Below are positions 11,914 to 22,462 of a stretch of 64,000 bases of DNA, in pieces (within the stretch, counting starts at the first letter, position 1; each line of letters opens with the position of its first letter). Origin of the DNA: Clitopilus passeckerianus (lineage: Eukaryota > Basidiomycota > Agaricomycetes > Agaricales > Entolomataceae); the NCBI GenBank assembly GCA_944990035.1, contig CALYLX010000133.1, positions 310,001 through 374,000 of the forward strand, written 5' to 3'. The notes beneath the pieces were generated by a model that did not search any database, was not told the origin of the DNA, and saw only the letters and a program-made list of their open reading frames with translations. The translations under genes were made by a program, and so were the position numbers.

Positions 11914-12355
11914 ATGACGGCATCGCGTGCTTTCGTTATCTTCTTAGAATTCAATTGTCGTAATGCGTATCTAGGAGTCACCGCAAAAAAAAATAGGATG
12001 TGACTTGAACACCAGAATTCAATTCTATTCAAAATATTCATGTTTCATAGATCAGGAGCCTATTCGATTACAGGCTAAAGTAAGTAGACTAGATATTCCT
12101 TTTGGTTGACACAGTTGTGAAGCGGATTATAGTAGCACAGCGACGAAAAATAGGCTAAAGGAAATAAAACAAAGATACAGTATACAGAAGGAAGTCCCGG
12201 AAAAACAATTTTATGAACCATAGCATGAGCATAGGGTGATGTAGAAACAACAACGATAGCAGGCAAGATATCCAGTTCAAAAATAAGAAGATAGTAACCT
12301 GGTGTACAAGGTGAAATGAGGAAAGTGGCCGACGAAAAAGAGTCCAAGACGAAAC
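11914..12355. other. Convergent intergenic region
   Basis: This 442-bp gap separates the 3' ends of MBOAT paralog 3 (+) and the Zn2Cys6 gene (-). It is AT-rich, has a short A-run near 11985, and shows nothing coding. Confidence 0.55.
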
Positions 12356-13559
12356 CTATAGAAGATCACATTTCCTCTTGCGCATACCACGTCGGTTCTC
12401 GGTAGGGTATACACAGGAGAGACCACGACGAGCACATTGACTGGATAGTGAGTCAGGAAATAAGCTATAGGGAATAAGTACCGAGACAACTTACTTGCAG
12501 GTCTTATCGGGGTTCTCATCCCCAGGAGCGCTACACGCGATCTTGCGGCCTCTGCAGAAAAGACAGGCCATCTTCCCCTCGCTGACGGGTTTGCCTCGCT
12601 TCTCCACACAGTGATCGGGACTGCACATGCCCGGGCTCTCAGAGCAGCTGGACGTGGAGTCCTTACGGCACTTGGGGATCTTCAGGCGAGGAAGGGAGTC
12701 GCGGGGGTGACGAGGCCGAACCTGGCGAGGTCGGTGGGGGGTCTCGAGTTCGCGGCCTTCCGTAGCAAGAGACATGTCGAAATCCTGTTCGGTTTCCTCA
12801 AGCTTAGGTAGTGAGCCAGCATTTGCTATAGCGTCAGCCTCCCAGTCACCAGTGAACCGCATTGGGACGGAAGCACGGATGACTCGGTAAGGGGCGGGGG
12901 AGACATCGGGGTCCGACGGAGGTGGGCTTGGAGACGACGATGGCGATGGATAGTAGAGCTGTGGCATCGGCATGTCTTCACTAGGCCCAGGAACAGGGAA
13001 TGAAACGACGGGAAGGGGCTGCGCAGACCTGTAAGCCATTGAAGGTTAAGAGGAAGTGGGAACATACCTGGAATTCATAAGAGGAAGGAGGAGACTCAGC
13101 CTGAGTATAGTCGTAGTGCAAAGCAGGTGCAGGCGTTGGTGATTGAACAAGAGGCGAGGCTGATACCGGAGGACTTGCTAGGAAGGACTCGACCTCATTT
13201 TGGTCTACGGGCGAATAAGGCAGGAGGCCGGGCATGGCAGTAATACGAGCAATCCGCCATTCCTCCATGGCATGCTGACGTGCGCCATGGAAGTAAGCGT
13301 AAAATTCTTCGTCCTGCTTGATGAGCGTATGCTTGAAGCAGCCTGGGGTGAGCCTTGCCATCCGCTCTCGCGTCTAAGAAGGATGTCAGAGAGTGCTAAT
13401 AAATATATGTCTGATTTGAAAGCTTACCTCCCATCGGCATATCCACCACTTCATCTCGAAGTCAAGGGAATCAAAAGCTTGAATAATCTCGGAAGCCCAT
13501 GGAGCACGAGCATCGAGAATAGCCTGGATGACAAACGGGTCGTAGATGGGAGTGTTCAT
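12356..13559 (-). CDS. Protein with C-terminal Zn(2)-Cys(6) binuclear cluster
   Basis: A 348-residue protein, probably a DNA-binding transcription regulator in the nucleus. Exons on the minus strand: 13559-13428, 13373-13068, 13018-12495, 12440-12356. The six cysteines of a fungal Zn2Cys6 cluster sit at about residues 298, 301, 308, 320, 323 and 330, with spacing 2-6-11-2-6; the fourth and fifth are joined by an intron between TC and NQC. A basic tail RRGMRKRKCDLL follows. The N-terminal 150 residues form a conserved-looking block (YDPFVIQAILDARAPWASEI, then FYAYFHGARQHAMEEWRIA). The middle is Pro/Ser-rich and probably disordered. The cluster lies at the C-terminus, whereas most Zn2Cys6 factors carry it at the N-terminus. 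Intron 2 uses an acceptor inside GCGCAG because the nearer CAG would run into a stop. Confidence 0.82.
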
Positions 13560-16500
13560 GGAGGGCGGTTTGTGACACTGGAAAAAGGAGAGGATGGCCT
13601 CCCTTTTAAACCTGACGAAAAGAAGCTAGCCTCGATGCACACCCTTGAGATCACTCTGCACTTAGCGATGTTATTTGGCACACGATCCCCTTTTGGCATT
13701 TGGCGAGCAAACATAGCGAAGTCTAACTTTACTCGGGTGAGAGTTGTCGAGGTTCCTTAATCCTGAACCTGCCTCATCGGGGAATCCGGCATCTGTTGAA
13801 AGAGTATCCGCTTCGAATTGTGAAGAATTTCTTGACAACTCACCACAATTGTGCACAGATCTCTACCAAATTCCAACCAAACTCTGGTATCGGTGGATTT
13901 GGATCTGTACATCGTCATATCGGACGTCGATGAACCAGGAACTCGATAGTGGAACTTCGGAAGTTTGGTAAACAAATTTCATGTACCCCATTTTTTTGGC
14001 GAGATCCTCTACGATGCACCTTTGTCAGGCAACCAATGAATTGATTCCGTATTTTATTTGAATATTTTGAACTCAGCACAGGAATCGTCAGATGTGCTGG
14101 CCTGAAGGGTAAATCACTCGCCTTAAACTGAATTTGGTGAAGCAAGGGTCGTGATCCCTTGTTTTGTGCTTGTGTGCCGAACCTACCGCGCAACCGCTTG
14201 GTGGCCTGGCGAGCATCTTGAATACCGTGCGTTTAGAAGCTTCTGCATTTGTTTTGAGGAGCCGATTTTCGTGGTTCTGCTTTCCACATACCGGCGTTGG
14301 GTCTAGACCTCCGAGTGAGTAATCGTAGGGAAGACTTGCTGAACCTGAGCGCTCGATGCTGGTGCCGATGGCACTACAAATTGTCCCGGAACAGTTATTT
14401 CCGATGAGAGCCGGTCTGAATTTTTGTGGACGCAGCACCACCACTGCCTTCGAGCGCAGTGTGAGAGAGAACACCAACGAAAGCATTTCGAGCACAATTG
14501 CATGCCTTGAGGAAAATACTGTGCCGAAGTGTGGTGAGCCATCTTAATTGCGACGGTATGGAGAAAGATTTTGATGGCATCCGTGGCCATGGCACAAATC
14601 TTCAGATAAAAAATCGCGTGGTGCTTCGTTCACACTTCTTGGGCTTCTTGCCGTTATCGATACGTCGAGGTTTCCTTTTCATCATGGATATGGGCCTGAT
14701 AAGGAAGCCCAAATGCAAATTCTTGCGAGCCTTCACTATATTGAATCTGGATAACCGAATTCGCGTATCGATATCTTGAGGCCCTCGGGACACTTTAGGA
14801 TTACCCACTCTTCCTCCAGGGCCCGTTGCGCTGATTTCTGAAATTCAATCGCGCCTTTGCTGGATTTTGACATAGATGACCAAAGTATCAGAAGAGATCG
14901 ACCTTGACAACACTCAAATGATTAGGTAGGTGGCTTTGCAACCTATTCAAGCTATTTGAAACGACATGTGGATATGGTTACGCACACTGTCGGGCATCGA
15001 TTCAGAATAGGTTTCTAGAAAGGGCATGGGACCTTGTGGCCGTATATTCCTTTTTTTGATGGCAGGCATCAGGTGGTGTCAAGAGAATTGCTTGCTATGG
15101 GGACTTTACGGCGCTCTGATAGGTGGACAATTTGCTTGTACTCGCACGATCGCCGATGAAGGCAATGGAACTCCTAAATTTTGCGAGGGTGATCAATCGT
15201 GGCTGCTTGAAAACTGAAGTCTTGTAAGGTACTTGGGTGTCAGATCATTCGTTGAGGTGTCTTGTTGAAGGCCGGATGATTTGAGTAGTTCCTTGGATAT
15301 AGATTATGCCGTTCGAGGGGAGCCTGCAATGGACAATTGTCGTAGATGGAAAGTCTGACAATTCTTTGTAATGGTGGAATTGGATCATATCTCGAGGTGG
15401 AGTTGAAGAATATCATCTACTCCCTTGGAATCTTGAAATTCCTCTCCTGACTCCTCAGGTTTAGTTCAAAATTGTCGGCCCCCGGTGTTGCTGTCGCTTG
15501 ATCCTGCCGACTGTGTGGATATGTCCAAAAGTCTTCGAGCGCTTGAGACGAGACATCGCACCACGATGCTCCAGGTCATGATTTGAAAAATTCGGTCATT
15601 CCGTTAGCGTTTTGACATAGTAAATGAAAAGAAGTTCTGGTGTCAAGATTCCTTACTCCACGTCCGGACCAATAGTGGACCCGGATAAAGTCGGGCTAAG
15701 GAAAAGGGACGGTTGGAGGAAGCGTCTCCTCAGTCCTGATAGCCTGCCGCGGTGCCGGGTGTCCTGAATGAGAATATGGCGCCGAAGAAAATTCACCCAG
15801 CCCGTACAGCATGAATGCGGTGGGGTATTCAGGTGATCCAGTGAGGACGAGAAGGTTTCGGTTCCAGCTTGAAGCACCTGAGCCGGTATATTGGGTCAAT
15901 ACCTCGGTCAGAAATATTTTGAGGGACTTTTCAGCCGTCGAGGAAGCTTGAGCAGTGGGTGTCAAAGAATAGACAGGTTGCTTGCGGGTTCCCGAAAACG
16001 TGGCACGTCTTGGAATCTTGTCCGACAGTTGGTATAACCGGGGGAGCTCTCAGTGGACAGGTGAAATGTTCTCAGCTACAGGCTCATGATATTCAAGGGT
16101 CTTGGGAGGTTGTCGTGATCTCGGTCCGAAATCCTTGCAGAAGAAAACCTCAAGCTCACGGAGGACAGATAGTTATCACAAAGGCGGCCGACGCGTTTGC
16201 TGCAGTCGTTAACCATCGAACATCGTAGTGGGTCGCGGCCTCGCTTGTGGTCTTGCCGCGGACATCATCATCAAAGATCTTGAAGTGTACCTCGCGGTCT
16301 TGACGAGCGTTGGGAACGTGATCTTGAGATCTTGAAGGTACTAGACGAGTTTCGCGACAAACAACACACGGAGCTTGGGTTCAATGGACGATGTCCAGTG
16401 CAATTGGTCAAGTAGGGGGAAGAGGAGTCGGGTTCGGCTCAACCGGTGGCCTTGGGGATTATATAGTGATGGTAGCATCACGTGATTTCTCGGATTTGGT

Positions 16501-16634
16501 CCATTTGCTTCCCTAGCCACTGAGGCGGCCTTCGCTCCTCTTGCACACATCTTGAACATTCTCCGGAGGCGCTGATACTTACCAGCGTGCACCCAGTTGG
16601 CTCTGGGTTTCGACATACATAACGGAGTTCATTG
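13560..16634. other. 3.1-kb stretch without a supported gene
   Basis: Both strands hold only short open frames (up to about 135 codons) with no recognisable motif, no consistent splice chain and mixed composition. Fragments on the minus strand near 14300-14590 and 15690-15965 look weakly protein-like and could be remnants of decayed genes, but I cannot assign them. I saw no tRNA, terminal inverted repeat or tandem array. Confidence 0.4.
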
Positions 16635-19120
16635 ATGCTCGGACTGGAAAACAACCCACCACCTTCAGACAGCGCCGAACCCGACGAAATAATGTCTTTT
16701 TGCACCCTACCTTATGATCTATTACTCAATATTGCATCGCGGCTGGAACTCCGTGATATTCATGCTTTACATATAGTGAGTGCCTTTCCTTGAAACTGTG
16801 CTTTGGTTCTTGTTCCGAAGATCTTCGATGATCGCGTGTGGGGAAGGGTGGAATGGCGAACCTTGCAAGCGCCAACAATGATATAGGGATGGCGTTTCTG
16901 GAGAAAAACGGGAACATCGCTGGCTTTGAATTGCTCATGTCTTGACGCTTATGTTTCTATGAGTTCAGCGAATAGTTATGCTGACATCATTTTCAATAGA
17001 CATGCAAACGACTGTACTACTTCACATTCACGAGACCCGTCTATAAGCAACTCGCAATAGACTTGCTACGGCGGTGTCGCGCCCTCCCGCTGAAAGGGTT
17101 CCAACGAATATCGGACCTTTCTACGGGTCAGCTCATACGTTCAGTCAACAAGGCGTCGCGGTACGAGTATGCATGGCGGCGACGAGGGCCACGGCCGATC
17201 GCTACCGAACCTTTCGGAGGAGTCAATCCTCACTCAAACTACATGGATTCAGCGCGGGGAATCATGATGAGCGAGGAGCAGTCGAAAAGCTGGTACAAGG
17301 TTGTGAAGGCACCACCCGGGGAGGATGTTGACTGGCTCTCGCCTATAACATCAAGCTACACCTTGTGTGCGACGAAAAGTGGGAAGGTCGTTTGCTGGGA
17401 CGTCCAAACGGACCGCTGTTTGGCGGAATGGAATCCAGGAGAGCGTTGGGAGCTCTGGAAGTGCCGAGTGGAGTTCGAGGAAAAAACGGTGTATTTCACT
17501 ATGGCTAAGATTATCACACAAACGTACGCCCTTGTTACCTGCTTCCTCATCCTCTTGTCGCTCATTCGTGCCCTGTTTGATACATATCCAGGTACGACGA
17601 CGCACGCGTCATGGAATTCACTCTCATGAAACTCAAGTTCTATGATACTCCTTCCGGCGAAAGCTCTCCGATTCCTCCGGAATTTCTGTATGTCGCGGAC
17701 TTCAAAACAAGTGGGGTCGTTATGAATGTGTTTCTTCTCGATCCCATAGCGAAGTTACTCTCTGCTTTTGTCTGGGTCTCACGGACTAATACAATCGGAC
17801 TTTACGCCCTGCTTGACTGGAATAAATCGGAATATGTGTTTATTGATACAGGAATCGAATGCGTGAGTCGTGATGGATGTTCCGCGGAATGGTTACTGAA
17901 TTTATCTCCAGGCGGGCTCGTCGAATTGGTCGTGTATCCTCCACAATCGGAACATCGTAATTCACTGCGAGGGCAGTGAAAGTGCCTATCAGTACTTCTA
18001 CCCTCTGAAGTTGTTACGGGCCTACGTGAAGAAGTTGTCACCAAACAACAATACCCCCAGTATATCCTATGCCGTCGCTCCGGCACAGACCCTATCTCGA
18101 AACTTTGTTTTCCCTCCTTCGGCTCCACCAGAGGATGAATCAGATGAGGAGGACCTGAATCTCCATTCGTCAAATACGGCAGCGAATGGCATTAACGGCC
18201 ACAACCCCATTACCACCCCATCGTCCGATACATCGCTCCCTTCATCATCATCTCAAGCGCCCGCCCTTCCCCATGTACCTGTGAACACGAACCCTTATCC
18301 TCTACCAGCCTGGACCCCCGACAGTGCTCACTTTGTTCGGCAGTGGTGGCCTAGCCTCCCAGGCGTTCCAAAGGTCAGCTGCACGGTAGTCTTACTATCC
18401 TCGCACGATCCAGACACCCATCGGACGCGGTTCATCCTCGCTCAACATTACTTCCGGGTCCCGCTGGACCAGCAGGCGTTCAATGAGAGTCCAGCCATGG
18501 CTCGACTGTCGCATCACCTGGTCGGGACGAAGCACGCTCTTAGGTCTACAATAGACTCGGACGATGAAGCAGAGGCGTCATCTTCGTCCAGCAGCACCAC
18601 GAGTGGTCGCTCTTCAACAGTCTCGGGGACGCCCAATGGGAAGGGTACACCTGCTTCGCTTGCTCATTCTGAGCCCAGCTTGAGTCACGTCAATGACGAC
18701 TCGCTTATGCACCTTTGGTATGTCAGCACGCCATTCGAGGTGGTCTGTGTCATGGACACTTCGGACGACGACGATGTGGACGAGGGGCAAGAACGTCCAC
18801 GGCCCCTGGTCGCTGTTGACTTTGGGCATGCGGTGTGGATAGAGTTCGTGGACAACGAGGACGATAGCTCACGGCCGCGGGCTAGGGACGCTGATGAAAA
18901 ATGGTTGCGGTTCGTTACCTTCCCTCCGTTTGGCGAGGATTTGCAGAGCTCAGGAGAGGACGGGAAGCCTTGGGCACGGGCTGGAGGAGAAGTACGGACG
19001 CTGGAAGTTCCAGACGAGTTAGACCTCGATTCGGTTGAGACGATCAACATTGATCAGTCTCAAGGTGCTGTTATTTTATCGGTGAGAGATGGCAAGATTT
19101 TTATTCTTTGTTATGAGTAG
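16635..19120 (+). CDS. F-box domain protein
   Basis: A 714-residue protein starting with an F-box (LPYDLLLNIASRLELRDIHAL, within about residues 23-65). It is expected to dock onto Skp1 in an SCF ubiquitin ligase. Exons: 16635-16775, 17000-17523, 17592-17862, 17912-19120. The first intron (224 nt) is long for this window. The part after the F-box alternates short strands of the type SGKVVCWDVQTDRCLAEW, suggesting a degenerate beta-propeller substrate-binding region. The C-terminal third has Ser- and acid-rich low-complexity stretches (near residues 430-470 and 565-590). The start at 16635 gives the longest frame; ATG 16692, 19 codons later, sits immediately before the F-box and is a good alternative. 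The substrate is unknown. Confidence 0.8.
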
Positions 19121-19540
19121 CTTTCTTTTTTCTCCTCTCCCATGTATCGTGTAGACATTATTTCTTGCATCATATTGGACAATATTTTCATAGTTGCTTG
19201 GATGTAGCAAGTATCTGTAAAATAGACTACATAACTTGCCAATCAGTTATTTGTGCTTTATCGCACAGCCACGTTTACGACATGGTCCGTGCGCCCTAGA
19301 TCTCATATATAAGCTGGACTTTGAAATTATTGCAACTCATACTTACCTTGATGGCATAAGCCCCTTCACGTACCTGGGTTTGTGGGTTGTGGAAGCTCCC
19401 CATAGCACGGCGACCCTGTCCACACAGGGAGATGCTGCAATTTGTATGGGCTTCGGCTCATGCACCGTCTAAATATTTTCCTGTCCCGCTTTGGCCACTC
19501 TGGCTGGGTGGGCACTGTCTTTTTTCATCTTTGATTGTTC

Positions 19541-19555
19541 TAACCCTAACCCTAA
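19541..19555. repeat. Short interstitial telomere-like tract
   Basis: TAACCCTAACCCTAA gives about two and a half copies of the fungal telomere unit on the C-rich strand. It is too short to tell a healed break from chance. Confidence 0.35.
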
Positions 19556-20522
19556 TACGACAATAAACTACTTGATGGCATACCAAGAATGTAAATTCAT
19601 TGTCACAGGTCATGTCGTCCAGAAATGGTTTGGCTCTGTGATCGCCGTCATATCACAGGCACAGGGTAGCTGCCAATAATATATCGGAGATCGTCTTGCC
19701 TTTCTGTTTTCCGCTCGGGTAGGCTGCGCCACGGCCTAATAAAGAAATAGCTCCTAGTTGCGCCTAACGTGGGCCGAGCCAATCGCACACAGAGTGGTGG
19801 AATTTAGCTAATCAGCGAGTCATGTTTTAGGGGTGCGATGTTTAGTCCAACGAAATGGTTCGGTTTTTATTCAGAAACGACGGGAATTGTTTCTGGAGGG
19901 GACTGGGAGCTTGGAACACGAGGATTTACCTTTCCTCGAAGCAATGAATTTAGCGTTATAGGCTTTCCGGCAACTTCCAGAGAGATATATTTTGTCATAC
20001 TTCATTTCGAGAGGAAATACCATACCAGGTCGAGTGCCCGCTCCCCATTGGCCAACGAAGCGAGCGATAACCATCTCGCACCGCCGTCCCGCCAATGACG
20101 GTCCTCGCGCTTACACGCTCCAGACTACCTCATTTGGTCAAGTTTATTGTCATCTAGAATCCACCAATCAGGTCGAGCAGGGGTGCAACGTTCCGTCACC
20201 ATCCCCTGCTGTGCTCGAATACATCCACGTGCACTAGGGTTTGTAGGGAACCACAGGAACCCGTGAATTATAGGCTTGCGATCGCGGCCAGGTATCGAGA
20301 ACTGCTCGATATGGTTAATCCCACTATTGACTAGTCTCTCCTGGCGGAGGATTGTCTTCCTCCATCTACATGTGTTGTTCCATCACTCGCTCTGCATATC
20401 ACGTTTTCCAGAAACTTGAAGACGGCGACAACAACTGGACCTCGTTAGAGGTTATGACAGTCGCCGTTCTCTAGAATGTCACCTCTCTCCGCCCGCCTGG
20501 GTAGGTCCTTCCACTGATGCCT

Positions 20523-20534
20523 GGGGGGGGGGGG
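20523..20534. repeat. Homopolymer run of 12 G
   Basis: Twelve consecutive G residues, likely length-polymorphic and prone to sequencing error. It lies outside any supported gene. Confidence 0.7.
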
Positions 20535-20838
20535 TTCCTAGAAACTGGAGCTCGTGTTTACTGCGGTATCTTTGGAGGAACTTGGAACGTCGAAGGCCCG
20601 CCCGGGAGGTCTTTCGTCACCGCCTACGACAACGGCCCGCCCTTTTATCCGTTCTACTCAGTACTCGGTGAATCTCCGGCAACATCGAACACGGTTTCGA
20701 CGACATCAAGACGACAAACCGACACCTGGCGCAGGTCTTGTTCACTCTGACCGTCTTGTGTCTGAATGTATCACCGATATTTCTGCTGAATATTAGCCAC
20801 GTGGCTAATGGCTTGTGCTACGGGTGTAAAGGGTTGAG

Positions 20839-20848
20839 CATAAAAAGA
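20839..20848 (+). promoter_or_regulatory. TATA-like element of the esterase gene
   Basis: CATAAAAAG lies about 45 bases upstream of the ATG at 20889. Strongly induced secreted-enzyme genes of fungi often have such a box. The assignment rests on sequence and spacing only. Confidence 0.35.
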
Positions 20849-20888
20849 TGCGATAGACAGTCGACATTTCGTCAAGGATCGTCTCAAG

Positions 20889-22462
20889 ATGATCTCTTTG
20901 ATTCCTGTCGCTGCTCTTGCTGCGCTCGTCCCCGCTGTCCTAGCTCAGTCCCCGGTCTGGGGTCAATGTAAGTCCTCTACAAGTACTTTAAGCCGGGAAT
21001 CCGCGCTCAAATGTACCAGGTGGTGGTATTGGATGGACAGGATCGACGACTTGCGTTGCTGGGTAAGCCTTCCGGTTCACATCCGTTTCTTTCTAGATCA
21101 AAGTTCCGACATTTCATTGACCAGATCGGCCTGCGTCAAGCAAAATGATTGTGAGATCCTTTCGAGCTAATCTCCGAGGCCTCCATATTCTAAACCGATT
21201 ACCGTACCAGACTACTACCAGTGCCTTCCTGGTGCAAGCACGACCACAACCACCAGCAAGACTACTACCACCACCACGACTTCTGGTGGAACTGGGCCCA
21301 CAGGCGGTGCTAAGCCGAACTACTGGTTCAGCTTGTAGGTTCTTCCAAAATGGTAATCCAATACTCCAAGTATAACGTTAATCCACAGTGGCGACTCCTA
21401 CACCCAAACCGGCTTCGACCCCACCCTAACCCTCCCCGCTGTCGGAAACCCTCTTGGCAATCCTACCTATCCAGGTTGGACCGCTACCGGAGGCGAGAAC
21501 TGGGTCGACTACGTCACAACCCAGTACAATAAGTCTCTTGTCTTTACCTACAACTATGCGTATGGTGGAGCCACTATCGATGCGAACCTTGTCGCGCCCT
21601 ACACTCCGACTGTGAAGTCCCTGACAGACCAGGTGAATCAATTCTTGACCGGTGCTGGGACTAAGCCGACGTCTACGCCTTGGACGAGCGCGAATTCGTT
21701 GTTCTCGGTTTTCATTGGGATCAATGATATTGGGAATAGTTTCTATCTGGGTGGGGATAGGGATGCGTTTTCGGATACGTTGTTGAATGCAGAGTTTGCA
21801 CTCGTGCAGAAACTTGTAAGTTTTCTGCGTCGTCACTTTGAAGTAACCCGCTGATATTATCTGTCCCTTCTATAGTAGTACGTTTAGGGCCCTGGCCCTG
21901 GAGTACCAATAATTGCTAACCACGATCCTTCGACAGTAACGCAGGTGCTAGGAATTTCCTGTTCGTCAACGTTCCTCCCATCGACAGGTCTCCTCTGGTA
22001 AGAAAGCACTGTCCCTTCCAGGGAATAACTACTCAACTTCCCTAGCAAATCGCTGGAGGAGCTGCTGGACAAGCACTGGAGAAGCAGGTCATCACCACTT
22101 TCAATTCCAAGCTGGCTGCCAAGATCGCCTCTTTCAAGTCAGCCAACAGCGGCGTACGTTCTTTCTTATTGGTTTGTTCCATTTTGACCGAATATTGCTG
22201 TCGTACAGGTCACAACCTACACGTGGGACTCGAACGCTCAGTTCACCACGATCCTCAACGCGCCGACAAGCTACGGATTCCAGGATGCCACCTCATATGG
22301 TGCTGGAGCTCAATACTTCTGGGGCAACAACTACCACCCGAGCAGTAAGTTGGCCAGTAAGACCTTTCGGCGATTAATCTCACAGTATATCATACAGGCT
22401 ACGCGCACAAGTTCTTCGGTCAGACCGTCGGCCAACAAGTCCTCGGAAGCACCATTTGGTAG
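20889..22462 (+). CDS. Secreted CBM1-GDSL esterase (CE16-type acetylesterase)
   Basis: A 356-residue extracellular plant-cell-wall enzyme. Exons: 20889-20967, 21020-21062, 21125-21150, 21211-21334, 21389-21815, 21876-21877, 21937-21997, 22046-22153, 22209-22344, 22398-22462. Order: signal peptide (MISLIPVAALAALVPAVLA), a fungal cellulose-binding CBM1 (WGQCGGIGWTGSTTC ... CVKQNDYYYQC), a Thr-rich linker, then an SGNH/GDSL hydrolase. Block I is FSFGDSYTQTG with the nucleophile near Ser94; the GxND block is FIGINDIGNS; the C-terminal histidine block is WGNNYHPSS (His about 333). CE16 enzymes remove acetyl groups from xylo-oligosaccharides and related sugars. In the usual DxxH motif the acid position reads Asn here. 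Frame continuity between QKL and NAGARNF requires a 2-nt exon TA (21876-21877) between two normal introns. Confidence 0.86.

Larger units (their letters stand above)
19121..20888. other. 1.8-kb intergenic region upstream of the esterase gene
   Basis: No gene is supported here. The region holds a short telomere-like tract (19541-19555) and a 12-G run (20523-20534). The last 50 bases before the esterase ATG contain a TATA-like element. Confidence 0.5.

Noticed and set aside
14088..14590. Minus-strand open frames of up to 135 codons
   Set aside because: Three overlapping frames are open at once, none has a recognisable motif, and no introns connect them to further exons.
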